Source of the DNA: Ochrovirga pacifica
Lineage (GTDB): Bacteria > Bacteroidota > Bacteroidia > Flavobacteriales > Flavobacteriaceae
Assembly: GCF_000220525.1 (NCBI RefSeq)
Contig: NZ_AFPK01000029.1
Location: 62,006 to 126,005, forward strand
Reading direction: 5' to 3'
DNA: 64,000 nt
The notes under the pieces: model-generated
Told to the model about the DNA's origin: nothing
Seen by the model: only the letters and a program-made list of their open reading frames with translations
Databases searched by the model: none
Translations under genes and position numbers: made by a program
Part shown: positions 9,178 to 17,820 of the stretch, in pieces
Position numbering within the stretch: the stretch's first letter is position 1
How the letters are laid out: each line of letters opens with the position of its first letter

Positions 9178-10899
9178 ATGAAAAATATAAAAAAATACAA
9201 ATTATTATGCTTAGGTGCTTTTACTTCTGTGCTAAGTTTAACCAGCTGTGAAGATTCTCTAGATACCCTACCTTCGGATAGAACTGATGCAAGTGTGATT
9301 CTTTCGGATCCGAAATTAGTAGAAAACCTATTGTTTAAAACTTACAATAGTACCGAAACATGGGGATACAATAATAGCATTTGGTGGTCTAGAAGATACA
9401 ATTTAGAAAACGGTTCTTTTGAAGCTAAATTCAACTTCAGGGATTTAGATAGACTTAGACTAAGAGCTGGATGGACTCCAACAAACATCGGTGATTTTAG
9501 ATTAAAATGGGAAAACTATTGGACCTACATAAGAGAGGCAAATGACTTTATTGAAAAAGTAAACGAGAGCCCAGCAATGCAAGAAGATCCTGATGGAGTT
9601 GCTGCTTTAGTAGCAGAAATGCGATTCTTAAGAGCCAATACTTATTTTAAATTAATCAATCTTTGGGGTGGGGTTCCCATTATTCAACAAGCATTAGGCT
9701 TAGATGACAACTACGATTTGGTAAGAAACAGCTATGAAGAATGTGTAGATTTTATTGTTTCTGAATTAGATCAAGCAATTGTTGTTTTACCTGAAACTAG
9801 ACCTGATGATGAATTTGGACGAGCTACAAAATTAGCAGCTATGGCTGTAAAATCTAGAGTTTTACTATATGCAGCAAGCAATCTACACGATTCTAGCACC
9901 ATACCCAACGGTCCTTTGTACGACTACACAAAACCAACCAAATGGCAAGATGCTGCCAATGCTGCAAAAGATATTATTGATGCTGTAGGAGACCGAGATT
10001 TGATTTCTGTATCTAATGCACAAGAATACCACAACTTATTTTTATCTGTAAACCAAGACTTACTTTTTGGACGTGCTTTTGGAGGGACTGTTTATGGTTT
10101 TGGTACAGATGTTAACTCTCTACCTGATCAGACACAAAGCCCTAGTGGATATGGAGGATGGGCTTTGTCTTCGCCAACACACAACTTTGCTCTTGAATTT
10201 AATATGGCCGATGGAAGCACTACAGATGCACCCGCAACAACATATGACCCAACAAACCCTAATGAAAACAGAGAAATTAGGTACTATGCCAACTTAAACT
10301 TTAACGGAGCTATTTTTAGAGGTAGACCCGTAGATTATGCCCTTTCTGATGATCCTGATACTCATCCACATGGTTTAGATTCTCCTGAAGGATTAGGTAA
10401 TGTACTTCACTCATCCAAAACAGGGTACAATATGAAAAAATTCTTAAATGAAAATGTTGGACTAACAGACCCTACCCCTGGTAGACCTTATATACTATAT
10501 CGTTTAGCAGAAGTATACCTAAACTATGCCGAAGCACAATACCACTTAGGTAATGAACCCCTAGCTAGAACCTATGTAAATAAAGTTGCAACTAGAGCAT
10601 TACTTCCTGAAATTACTTCGTCAGGATCAACGTTATTAGAGGCTATTAAAAGAGAAAGACGTGTTGAACTGTGCTTTGAAGGACATAACTTTTTTGATGA
10701 AAGAAGATGGATGAATACCGAAAACTTAGGATTCGACATCAAAGGGCTTAAATGGAAAAAAGATGCAAGCGGAAATGTTTCTCACGAAGAATATACAGTC
10801 GTTACAAGACCTTGGTTTGAAAGACATTATTACTTACCAATTCCACAAGAAGAAATGAACAAAATTCCTTCTTTTGAACAAAACTTTGGTTATGAATAA
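9178..10899 (+). CDS. SusD/RagB-family nutrient-binding outer membrane lipoprotein
   Basis: Partner of the preceding SusC. It has a lipoprotein signal with lipobox SLTSC (Cys about 24), then the TPR-rich SusD fold. The conserved helical segment AEMRFLRANTYFKLINLWGGVPII (about 147-170) and the C-terminal ERRVELCFEGHNFFDERRW are diagnostic. It ends with YYLPIPQEEMNKIPSFEQNFGY, as usual. It is 573 residues and is followed by a terminator, so susC-susD form a two-gene unit. Confidence 0.95.
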   Translation: MKNIKKYKLLCLGAFTSVLSLTSCEDSLDTLPSDRTDASVILSDPKLVENLLFKTYNSTETWGYNNSIWWSRRYNLENGSFEAKFNFRDLDRLRLRAGWTPTNIGDFRLKWENYWTYIREANDFIEKVNESPAMQEDPDGVAALVAEMRFLRANTYFKLINLWGGVPIIQQALGLDDNYDLVRNSYEECVDFIVSELDQAIVVLPETRPDDEFGRATKLAAMAVKSRVLLYAASNLHDSSTIPNGPLYDYTKPTKWQDAANAAKDIIDAVGDRDLISVSNAQEYHNLFLSVNQDLLFGRAFGGTVYGFGTDVNSLPDQTQSPSGYGGWALSSPTHNFALEFNMADGSTTDAPATTYDPTNPNENREIRYYANLNFNGAIFRGRPVDYALSDDPDTHPHGLDSPEGLGNVLHSSKTGYNMKKFLNENVGLTDPTPGRPYILYRLAEVYLNYAEAQYHLGNEPLARTYVNKVATRALLPEITSSGSTLLEAIKRERRVELCFEGHNFFDERRWMNTENLGFDIKGLKWKKDASGNVSHEEYTVVTRPWFERHYYLPIPQEEMNKIPSFEQNFGYE

Positions 10900-10933
10900 T
10901 CACCTTTTTTAGGTTAGGTTTTTTGATTGGTTT

Positions 10934-10965
10934 GGCACTAGAATATTCTTCTAGTGCCTTTTTTT
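10934..10965 (+). terminator. Rho-independent terminator after susD
   Basis: Stem GGCACTAGAA / TTCTAGTGCC with a five-base loop, followed by seven T residues, 35 bp after the susD stop. Confidence 0.9.
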
Positions 10966-11010
10966 ATTGCATAACGTAAACTTATTTTGACCAACTACAA
11001 TCCATAATTT

Positions 11011-11048
11011 CTAAACTCAGTTTAGTTTATTTTTATGCCATATCTTAG
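11011..11048 (+). promoter_or_regulatory. Palindrome and -7-like element before aldehyde dehydrogenase
   Basis: CTAAACT-C-AGTTTAG (11011-11025) is a perfect 7-bp inverted repeat. A -7-like TATCTTAG lies at 11041-11048, so the palindrome falls where a -33 element would be. This would suit a repressor site, but no regulator gene is next to it. Confidence 0.35.
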
Positions 11049-11128
11049 TCGTTGGCTTTTCCTTCTTTTATGCTCAACATCCAACATTGGATATGTAAAA
11101 AATCAATCAAACCAAAAATGACAAATAA

Positions 11129-12583
11129 ATGAAAACACAAAATTTTGGATACAAAAAACTGTATGTAGATGGACTACTGCTAGATGCATATAGTGGAGAA
11201 AAATTAGACGTAATTTGTCCAGCTACAGGAAAATCAATTGCTCAAGTCGCTAAAGCTGGTAAACAAGATACTCAAAAAGCACTGATAGCTGCACAAAAAG
11301 GTTTTGCATATTGGTCCAAACTCTCGCTAGCAGAAAGAACACAATGGATGCAAAAACTACGTACTGCTATTCTAGAAAAAGAACAAGAGCTAAGAACTGC
11401 TATGGTTCACGAAATGGGAAAAACTTATGCAGGAGCTTATGAAGATATTGAGGCTTTAGTAAATGCCTTGGAATGGTATCCTAATGCCATGAAAAATTTA
11501 CGTGAAGAGCAAATTCTAGACTATGAAAATACCCATACTCATAAAATGATCTCAAAACCAGCAGGAGTAGCTGTTGCGTATTTGGCCTGGAACTTTCCTT
11601 TACTAAACGTAGGCTTTAAACTTGGACCCGCACTTGCTGCCGGATGTTCAATCATTATCAAACCATCTTCGGTATCACCATTATCTGCGTATATGATTGG
11701 TGAAATTTTAGCCAATATTAACTTTCCTGCCGGAGTTGTAAACATTTTAGCGGGTTCTAGCAGTGAAGTAGCCACGCCTATGACAACCAGTACCATTCCG
11801 GCCGTAATAACCATGATTGGTTCTACCGCTACTGGAAAAAAAATTATTGCAGACAGTACAACGTCTATCAAAAAATTAGGAATGGAATTGGGTGGAAATG
11901 CCCCTTTTATTGTTTTTGATGATGCAGATTTTGATAAGGCATTAGACTTAGCTATTGGACTAAAATTTGGGAACTCTGGACAAATTTGTGTTGCTGCTAA
12001 CAGAATGTTTATTCATAAAAATATTTATGATAAATTCTTAAAAGCGTATATACAAAGAGTTTCAGAAATCAAAATAGGATTTGGAACCAAAGAAAATCCT
12101 GATGTGTTTATGGGGCCAGTAGCTAGCTTAGCCGACAGAAACCGTATGTTTGATTTGATAGAAGATGCTATTAGCAAAGGTGCTAAATTAGAATACGGAG
12201 GAAAAATTCCAACACACTTACCTAAAGAAGGATATTGGATAGAACCTTCTGTTGTTTCTGGAATAACTGTCGATATGGATTTGTTTAAAAAAGAAACTTT
12301 TGGTCCAGTTGCTGGTATTCTTAGCTTTGATTCTGACGATGAAGTTTTAGCCTTAGCAAACAATACAGAATATGGTTTGGCTTCTTATATTTTTACCAAC
12401 AATCACAAGAGAATTGAACGTTTTACAGAAGAACTTGAATTTGGAGAAATTCAAATTAACGGAGTAAAATATGCTATCTACTTACCACATGGCGGAATTA
12501 AGGAAAGTGGAATTGGTCATGATTGTTCTCACTTAGCCTTAGAGGATTACTTGGTTAAAAAAAGAATTTCAACCGCCATATAA
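11129..12583 (+). CDS. NAD(P)-dependent aldehyde dehydrogenase
   Basis: Oxidises an aldehyde to the acid with NAD(P); cytoplasmic, 484 residues as expected. The cofactor-binding stretch is AYLAWNFPLLNVGFKLGPALAAG with IIIKPSS. The catalytic Glu is in MELGGNAPF and the catalytic Cys in NSGQICVAANR. Family members of this kind are annotated as succinate-semialdehyde or lactaldehyde dehydrogenases. It follows the SusC/SusD pair but is separated by a terminator and a promoter-like region, so a role in catabolism of the imported compound (for instance lactaldehyde from deoxysugars) is only inference. Confidence 0.88.
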   Translation: MKTQNFGYKKLYVDGLLLDAYSGEKLDVICPATGKSIAQVAKAGKQDTQKALIAAQKGFAYWSKLSLAERTQWMQKLRTAILEKEQELRTAMVHEMGKTYAGAYEDIEALVNALEWYPNAMKNLREEQILDYENTHTHKMISKPAGVAVAYLAWNFPLLNVGFKLGPALAAGCSIIIKPSSVSPLSAYMIGEILANINFPAGVVNILAGSSSEVATPMTTSTIPAVITMIGSTATGKKIIADSTTSIKKLGMELGGNAPFIVFDDADFDKALDLAIGLKFGNSGQICVAANRMFIHKNIYDKFLKAYIQRVSEIKIGFGTKENPDVFMGPVASLADRNRMFDLIEDAISKGAKLEYGGKIPTHLPKEGYWIEPSVVSGITVDMDLFKKETFGPVAGILSFDSDDEVLALANNTEYGLASYIFTNNHKRIERFTEELEFGEIQINGVKYAIYLPHGGIKESGIGHDCSHLALEDYLVKKRISTAI

Positions 12584-12607
12584 CTGATAAAAAACACAAT
12601 ACAATTT

Positions 12608-12640
12608 TACCCTTTCTAACATACCTAGAGAGGGTTTTTT
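12608..12640 (+). terminator. Rho-independent terminator after aldehyde dehydrogenase
   Basis: ACCCTTTCT pairs with AGAGAGGGT (one G-U pair) around a nine-base loop and is followed by a T run. It sits immediately before the terC promoter element. Confidence 0.8.
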
Positions 12641-12643
12641 AGT

Positions 12644-12651
12644 TACATTTG
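12644..12651 (+). promoter_or_regulatory. -7 promoter element of terC
   Basis: TACATTTG matches TAnnTTTG and lies 22 bp before the terC ATG. No clear -33 TTG is present at the expected distance. Confidence 0.5.
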
Positions 12652-12672
12652 TTGAACAAATTTATATAACAA

Positions 12673-13368
12673 ATGCTACAAGAAATCCTTATACCCCTGT
12701 TATCATTAGTATTTTTAGAAGTTGTATTAGGTATAGATAACATTATCTTTATCTCTATTCTTACCGACAAACTTCCTGTAGAAAAAAGAGATAAATTAAG
12801 AGTAATTGGTTTGGCTTTGGCTGCCGTAATTAGAATTGGACTATTAACTGTTGTTTCTTGGATTCTAAAACTAGATAACGAACTTTTTGCGTTGTTTGGA
12901 GTTAGTTTTAGCGGTAAAGGGTTAATTTTATTAGTAGGAGGTGTATTTTTGCTCTACAAAGCAAGCAAAGAAATTTTCCATCATACGGAACACGAAAAAG
13001 ATCCTACCAAAGAAATTAAAAAGCCAACTTTTATGAACTTATTAATTGAAATCTTAATTCTAGACATTGTATTTTCTGTAGACTCTATCATTACAGCTGT
13101 AGGAATGGTAGACAACCTATACGTAATGTATGCAGCCATTATTACAAGTGTACTTATCATGATTTTTGCCTCTAAACCCATTGTTAATTTTATCAACAAA
13201 CACGTGTCTTTTAAGATTTTAGCACTGTGTTTTTTAATGATGATTGGTGTTTCGTTAATTGCAGAATCTTTACATTTTGCAATTCCTAAAGGCTATATTT
13301 ATTTCTCTATGCTATTTGCATTTCTGGTTGACTTGATTCAAATCAAAACCATCAAAACAGATCATTAG
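12673..13368 (+). CDS. TerC-family integral membrane protein
   Basis: A 231-residue protein with about seven membrane helices. It has the two family signatures: EVVLGIDNIIFISIL near the N terminus (about 15-29) and LDIVFSVDSIITAVG in the middle (about 127-141), each with a membrane-buried Asp. TerC/Alx proteins are linked to tellurite resistance and, in better-studied cases, to manganese export and metallation of exported enzymes. It is a single-gene unit between two terminators. Metal specificity cannot be read from the sequence. Confidence 0.9.
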   Translation: MLQEILIPLLSLVFLEVVLGIDNIIFISILTDKLPVEKRDKLRVIGLALAAVIRIGLLTVVSWILKLDNELFALFGVSFSGKGLILLVGGVFLLYKASKEIFHHTEHEKDPTKEIKKPTFMNLLIEILILDIVFSVDSIITAVGMVDNLYVMYAAIITSVLIMIFASKPIVNFINKHVSFKILALCFLMMIGVSLIAESLHFAIPKGYIYFSMLFAFLVDLIQIKTIKTDH

Positions 13369-13390
13369 TTTTTTGATAATTATAAACACG

Positions 13391-13433
13391 AAAAAAGGAT
13401 TGAAAATATATTCGTTTTTCAATCCTTTTTTTA
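13391..13433. terminator. Bidirectional terminator between terC and the DUF4268 gene
   Basis: AAAAAAGGATTGAAAA and TTTTTCAATCCTTTTTTT form a stem flanked by an A run on one side and a T run on the other. It can serve terC on the plus strand and the rimO-side minus-strand genes that converge on it. Confidence 0.85.
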
Positions 13434-13874
13434 TTTTACAACCGCCTGCTCTATGTAATCTTGATATTCGTACCAAAAGAGCTCAAACTGATGCATTGTA
13501 TCATTAAAAAAATCATAACAAGCCCCCCAAGTATCTTTATTGTAAATACTAAATTTTTGTTGATGCACTACGTAAATTCTTGAGATTTCTTTGCCACTTT
13601 CTAGACAATAAGAAGCATCAAAAATAGCTTCGGGCAAATAGTCCGACAACAAAATATTTTTTAGTGACTGTACCTGCTCAAACAACAATGCTCTTTGAAC
13701 AGCATCAGTACAAGTAATTTCTAAAGCAACCTCGGCATATTTTCTTTCTGCAACAAACTTAAAACCAAAATCTTTTATTTTAGTTTTGTATAGCACCCAT
13801 TTTCTAGGAAAAGATTTTCCATAACTCACCCAAAATTCCTTTCGTATTCGTGCTGCCTCTTCTCTGCTAAACAT
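13431..13874 (-). CDS. DUF4268 domain-containing protein
   Basis: A 147-residue protein with the DUF4268 pattern: an N-terminal helix (SREEAARIRKEFWVSYGKSF), a central beta region and a C-terminal aromatic helix (FNDTMHQFELFWYEYQDY). In other proteins this domain accompanies nuclease-like folds, but the stand-alone flavobacterial version has no established function. Its start codon directly abuts the miaE stop codon, which suggests translational coupling; it is the last gene of the minus-strand run. Confidence 0.75.
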   Translation of the reverse strand: MFSREEAARIRKEFWVSYGKSFPRKWVLYKTKIKDFGFKFVAERKYAEVALEITCTDAVQRALLFEQVQSLKNILLSDYLPEAIFDASYCLESGKEISRIYVVHQQKFSIYNKDTWGACYDFFNDTMHQFELFWYEYQDYIEQAVVK

Positions 13875-14456
13875 CTATCCGTGTATCGATTCTTTGGTTC
13901 CTAAATTTCTCATCAACAAAGCTTCGTAATCTAACAATTTTTTCCATTTTTCATCAACTTGTACCCTGTTTCCATACTGCCTTGCAAAATTTAAAAATAA
14001 GGTATAGTGATTGGCTTCTGACACCATTAAGTCTCTGTAAAATTTAGCCAATTCTGCATCTTCTAAATGTTCGGATAGCAATCTAAATCTTTCACAACTT
14101 CTGGCTTCTATCAAAGCAGCATACAGCAGCCTATGTACCAACTGATCCGTTCTGCTTCCACCTTTTGGAAAAAAAGTAACCAACTGAACCACATACTCAT
14201 CTTTTCGGTCTCTACCTAAGGGAATTCCTTTAGCAATCAATCTGTCGTGTACCAATTTAAAATGGCTTATTTCCTCTTTTACCAAAGCAATCATTTCTGT
14301 TACCAATTCGGTATACTCCGGAAAGCTAACAATCAAAGATATTGCTGTCGATGCTGCCTTTTGTTCACAATGTGCATGATCTATTAGTATTTCATCAATA
14401 TTTTTTTCTGCAATGTTTGCCCATCTTGGGTCTGTTGGTAATTTAAGGCCTAACAT
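13875..14456 (-). CDS. miaE: tRNA-(ms2io6A37) hydroxylase
   Basis: A diiron monooxygenase that hydroxylates the isopentenyl group of ms2i6A37 in tRNA. Its 193 residues form a ferritin-like four-helix bundle with metal ligands visible in HAHCEQKAAS (about 28-37), KEEISHFKLVHD (about 59-70), EARSCERF (about 116-123) and SEANHYTLF (about 147-155). It lies in a minus-strand run behind dnaX (11-bp gap) and directly ahead of the DUF4268 gene. Confidence 0.92.
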   Translation of the reverse strand: MLGLKLPTDPRWANIAEKNIDEILIDHAHCEQKAASTAISLIVSFPEYTELVTEMIALVKEEISHFKLVHDRLIAKGIPLGRDRKDEYVVQLVTFFPKGGSRTDQLVHRLLYAALIEARSCERFRLLSEHLEDAELAKFYRDLMVSEANHYTLFLNFARQYGNRVQVDEKWKKLLDYEALLMRNLGTKESIHG

Positions 14457-14467
14457 AAATTTTACTA

Positions 14468-15103
14468 TTAAATATCTAATCCAAATGTATTTTTAAGTAA
14501 CAATACATCTGGATTTTCTTCTGCTAATTTTTGAAACTTATCTTCTCGTGTATAAATAAGCTTTTTCTTCTGAGTCTTATCAACCTTGGTCTGAATCTGA
14601 ATACCGTAATTGTTTAACGAACTTCTTAAAAACCTTAATAATTTAGGTTTTACGGAACCTAACTGATCTTCCATCAACTTGGTTGGTAACGTAAATAAAA
14701 TTTGTCCATCTTGCAAAACGGGATCGTTTACGTTGATAACTGATGCTGTGTTTAAATCTCCCTCACTTTTCATCTTAGCACCAAATGATTGCCACTTTTC
14801 TATTAACTGAGATTCTGTGAATTTGTCTCTTGGTTTTTTGCTTAAATCTTCTGTTTGTACAAAATCTTTGTCTGTTAGCTTTTCTCTTTTTAATGAAAGT
14901 GCAGATTTTCTTCTGTTTACCTGAGTTCTTCTAATAGGTATAGACTCAACCTCTTTTTTTACAGTCTGAACTGCACTAGGCTGTTTGTTATCCGATGCGC
15001 TACCCTTTACTGTGTCTTTTTTGATTTCATTTTTTTCTTTAGGCGAATTGAGCCTGAAAAAAGTTGCGGGGATTATGAAATTACTGCTTTTTTTTTTGTC
15101 CAT
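14468..15103 (-). CDS. dnaX: DNA polymerase III tau subunit, C-terminal part in a shifted frame
   Basis: This frame encodes the C-terminal half of bacteroidetal DnaX. It has a linker starting NFIIPATFFRL, a basic low-complexity section, and the conserved C-terminal domain (FTESQLIEKWQSFGAKMKSEG ... LRFLRSSLNNYGIQI ... LLLKNTFGLDI). In relatives these residues follow directly after the GxKKK that ends the upstream frame. It overlaps the N-terminal dnaX frame by 23 bp. The junction is a run of ten A residues (15097-15088 on the minus strand). An ATG (15103) happens to open the frame, so separate initiation is also possible. In tau this part binds polymerase and helicase. Confidence 0.85.
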   Translation of the reverse strand: MDKKKSSNFIIPATFFRLNSPKEKNEIKKDTVKGSASDNKQPSAVQTVKKEVESIPIRRTQVNRRKSALSLKREKLTDKDFVQTEDLSKKPRDKFTESQLIEKWQSFGAKMKSEGDLNTASVINVNDPVLQDGQILFTLPTKLMEDQLGSVKPKLLRFLRSSLNNYGIQIQTKVDKTQKKKLIYTREDKFQKLAEENPDVLLLKNTFGLDI

Positions 15104-16157
15104 CGTGAGTGATAGAAGCCAGCTGCATTAAGCACAATTCTACTAGCAAACGCTGATTTTTACTTGCTCTATAACTTAAATCTGTTGTATTTGCCTTTTC
15201 TATTGCTGTTAGTAAAAATGAAAAATCGGCCTTGCTAGCTTGTTCTAAATATTGCTTTTTTGCTGTATCTCCAACCTCTAGTAATTGTATAGTAGCACTG
15301 TCTTTAGCTACTAATAAATCTCTAAAATGAGATGCTAACCCATTGATAAAATGTTGTCCATCAAATCCTTTAGACAATACTTGATTAAAAGCTATTAAAA
15401 CTTCGGGTATCTTATTGGTAATTAGTAAATCGGTAATATTAAAATACACATCATAATCTAACACATTTAGATTTTCTGTTACCGCTTGTCTTGTTAGATT
15501 TTTTCCAGAAAAGCTTATCACCCTATCATAAATAGACAAAGCATCTCTCATAGCTCCGTCTGCTTTTTGTGCAATAATGTGCAAAGCATCATCTTCGGCT
15601 TGTACACCTTCTTGCACTGCAATATTTTTTAAATGCTCTTTGGCAGATTGAACTGTGATTCTCTTAAAATCAAAAATTTGACACCTTGACAGGATTGTAG
15701 GTATAATTTTGTGCTTTTCAGTAGTGGCCAAAATAAAAATTGCATGTACAGGTGGTTCTTCTAAAGTCTTTAAAAAAGCGTTAAAAGCTGCAGAAGACAA
15801 CATGTGTACCTCATCTATTATATATACTTTGTATTTACCTACTTGTGGAGGTATTCTTACTTGATCTATTAAACTTCTAATATCGTCAACAGAGTTGTTA
15901 GAGGCAGCATCTAGTTCAAAAATATTAAATGCAAAATCGTCATCATCTACTCCCGTAGCTTGCTCATTTATTTTTTTTGCTAAAATTCTAGCACAGGTTG
16001 TTTTCCCAACTCCTCTTGGCCCTGTAAAAAGTAAAGCTTGAGCTAAATGGTTGTTTTCTATTGCATTTTCTAAAGTATTGGTAATAGACTGCTGCCCTAC
16101 AACATCTTTAAATGTGGCAGGTCTATACTTACGTGCAGATACTACAAATGGCTCCAT
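15081..16157 (-). CDS. dnaX: DNA polymerase III clamp-loader gamma-length DnaX (domains I-III)
   Basis: AAA+ clamp-loader ATPase. The Walker A motif GPRGVGKTTCARILAKK (about 45-61), Walker B IIDEVHMLS (about 115-123) and the SRC-type arginine-finger motif TILSRCQIFDFKRI are intact. It is 358 residues from the ATG at 16157; a TTG at 16166 is a weaker alternative. It ends GQKKKQ-stop just after a run of ten A residues, right at the end of domain III (RLLVELCLMQLASI), much like the gamma form in other bacteria. The -1 frame also stops within a few codons; only the +1 frame continues, into the tau C-terminal part. Transcripts with nine A residues would encode full tau. A sequencing error in the homopolymer is the main alternative. 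Confidence 0.95.
   Translation of the reverse strand: MEPFVVSARKYRPATFKDVVGQQSITNTLENAIENNHLAQALLFTGPRGVGKTTCARILAKKINEQATGVDDDDFAFNIFELDAASNNSVDDIRSLIDQVRIPPQVGKYKVYIIDEVHMLSSAAFNAFLKTLEEPPVHAIFILATTEKHKIIPTILSRCQIFDFKRITVQSAKEHLKNIAVQEGVQAEDDALHIIAQKADGAMRDALSIYDRVISFSGKNLTRQAVTENLNVLDYDVYFNITDLLITNKIPEVLIAFNQVLSKGFDGQHFINGLASHFRDLLVAKDSATIQLLEVGDTAKKQYLEQASKADFSFLLTAIEKANTTDLSYRASKNQRLLVELCLMQLASITHDGQKKKQ
15088..15097 (-). promoter_or_regulatory. dnaX: A10 run at the dnaX frame junction (candidate slippage site)
   Basis: On the coding strand the sequence reads GGAC, ten A residues, then GCAG. With ten A residues the frame closes at TAA two codons later; with nine it enters the tau C-terminal frame. 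Thermus thermophilus dnaX makes gamma and tau by transcriptional slippage on a run of nine A residues, so the site has a direct precedent. Confidence 0.6.
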
Positions 16158-16479
16158 AAAACACAAATTTTAGAAAGCAAATATACCTAATTGAAGATAG
16201 CGATACAACAAGTTCATGGCATAAAAAAACTCAGCCATAAATTAAAGATTTAATTTACAAGCTGAGCAATTGTGTTTACATTATCTATTACTTAAAATAA
16301 CATATAAATTTCTACCCCTAAAAATTTAATATGCAATAATGTAATTATAAATACCTACCCCTAAATATTTACGTTTCAAATATACGAACTTATTCGTAGA
16401 AACCATATCAAATGTTAAAAAAAAAACAATAATGGGTACAAAAAGATAGTTTTTCTTTTCACCCTACCCTTTGACCCCC
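16158..16479 (-). promoter_or_regulatory. rimO-dnaX gap with dnaX promoter
   Basis: A 322-bp gap. On the minus strand TTG (16208-16206), a 20-bp spacer and TATATTTG (16185-16178) match the Bacteroidetes -33/-7 arrangement, 21 bp before the dnaX ATG. The gap also holds the rimO-side terminator (16223-16266) and two copies of CTACCCCTAAA (near 16312 and 16355). No gene is seen. Confidence 0.6.
16223..16266 (-). terminator. Rho-independent terminator downstream of rimO
   Basis: On the minus strand CTCAGC ... TAAATTA / TAATTTA ... GCTGAG forms a long stem followed by seven T residues. It separates rimO from the dnaX promoter, about 210 bp after the rimO stop. Confidence 0.75.
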
Positions 16480-17793
16480 TTATTTTACTGGGGTTCCGTA
16501 CAAATCAAAGTCCCCTGCTTCGTGAATTTTTATGTTGATAAATTCTCCTGTTTTTACATAATTTTCACTTGCATCTACCAAAACTTCGTTATCTACATCG
16601 GGAGAATCGTGCTCAGTTCTTCCTATAAAATAAGCTCCTTCTTTTCTATCAAAAATACATCTGTAAACGTTGCCAACTTTTTCTTGGTTTAACTCCCACG
16701 ATATTTGTGCTTGAACCTCCATAATCTCTGCTACTCTGGCCTCTTTTACCTCCTCAGGAATATTGTCTTCTAGAGTGGCAGCATGTGTATCTTCTTCGTA
16801 TGAATAGGCAAAAACACCAAGTCTTTCAAAACGCATCTTTGTAACCCATGCTTTTAACTCTTGAAAGATTTCATCTGTTTCTCCTGGGTAACCTACAATT
16901 AGTGTGGTACGTATAGCCATTTTAGGTACTGAAGTTCTAAATTCTCTAAGTAGTTTGTTGGTTTTTTCATACGTAGTTCCTCTACGCATTGATTTTAAAA
17001 TCTCAGTATTGATATGTTGTAAAGGAATATCTAAGTAATTACAAACTTTGGGTTCATTTTTCATAACTTCTAAAACATCTAGAGGAAATCCTGCAGGAAA
17101 AGCATAATGCAAACGAATCCATTCAATCCCTTCAACTTTTACCAATTCTTTTAACAAATCGGCTAAGTTTCTTTTTCCATACAAATCCAATCCATAATAG
17201 GTTAGGTCTTGAGCTATTAAAATCAATTCCTTTATTCCGTTGGCAGCTAATTTCTCTGCTTCTTGCACCAATTCTTCTATAGGAGTTGATCTGTGTTTTC
17301 CTCTCATCAACGGAATGGCACAAAAAGAGCAAGGCCTATCACATCCTTCTGCTATTTTTAAATATGCATAGTGTTTGGGTGTAGTCGTTAAACGCTCTCC
17401 TATCAATTCGTGTTTGTAATCTGCTTCTAATACTTTTAATAAATTAGGTAAGTCTTGTGTTCCAAAATATTGATCCACATTGCTGATTTCTGCTTCCAAA
17501 TCGGGTTTGTATCGCTCCGACAAGCATCCTGTAACATATACCTTATCTACCTCACCATCTTCTTTCTTGTTTGCGTAATGCAAAATTGTATTTACAGACT
17601 CCTCTTTTGCTTTACCTATAAACCCACAAGTATTAATAACCACAATGTTTCCCTCATCGTTTTCATCTTCATGAACCACATTCTTTCCATTGGCTTTTAA
17701 CTGCCCCATCAACACTTCAGAATCATATACATTTTTAGAACACCCAAGGGTTACCACATTGATTTTATTTTGTTTGGTAGATTTAGTACGCAT
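16480..17793 (-). CDS. rimO: Ribosomal protein S12 methylthiotransferase
   Basis: A radical SAM enzyme that adds a methylthio group to an Asp of ribosomal protein S12. Its 437 residues contain the N-terminal UPF0004 domain (VVTLGCSKNVYDSEVLMGQL with its cluster Cys, then NTCGFI and VTGCLSERY), the radical SAM motif CDRPCSFCAIP (CxxxCxxC, about 150-157) and a C-terminal TRAM domain. It starts at ATG 17793, with a -7-like TATTTTTG on the minus strand at 17820-17813. In many Bacteroidetes rimO directly follows ftsY; here a secreted-enzyme gene on the other strand separates them. Confidence 0.95.
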   Translation of the reverse strand: MRTKSTKQNKINVVTLGCSKNVYDSEVLMGQLKANGKNVVHEDENDEGNIVVINTCGFIGKAKEESVNTILHYANKKEDGEVDKVYVTGCLSERYKPDLEAEISNVDQYFGTQDLPNLLKVLEADYKHELIGERLTTTPKHYAYLKIAEGCDRPCSFCAIPLMRGKHRSTPIEELVQEAEKLAANGIKELILIAQDLTYYGLDLYGKRNLADLLKELVKVEGIEWIRLHYAFPAGFPLDVLEVMKNEPKVCNYLDIPLQHINTEILKSMRRGTTYEKTNKLLREFRTSVPKMAIRTTLIVGYPGETDEIFQELKAWVTKMRFERLGVFAYSYEEDTHAATLEDNIPEEVKEARVAEIMEVQAQISWELNQEKVGNVYRCIFDRKEGAYFIGRTEHDSPDVDNEVLVDASENYVKTGEFINIKIHEAGDFDLYGTPVK

Positions 17794-17820
17794 CCATTTC
17801 TATTTTAGGTTGCAAAAATA

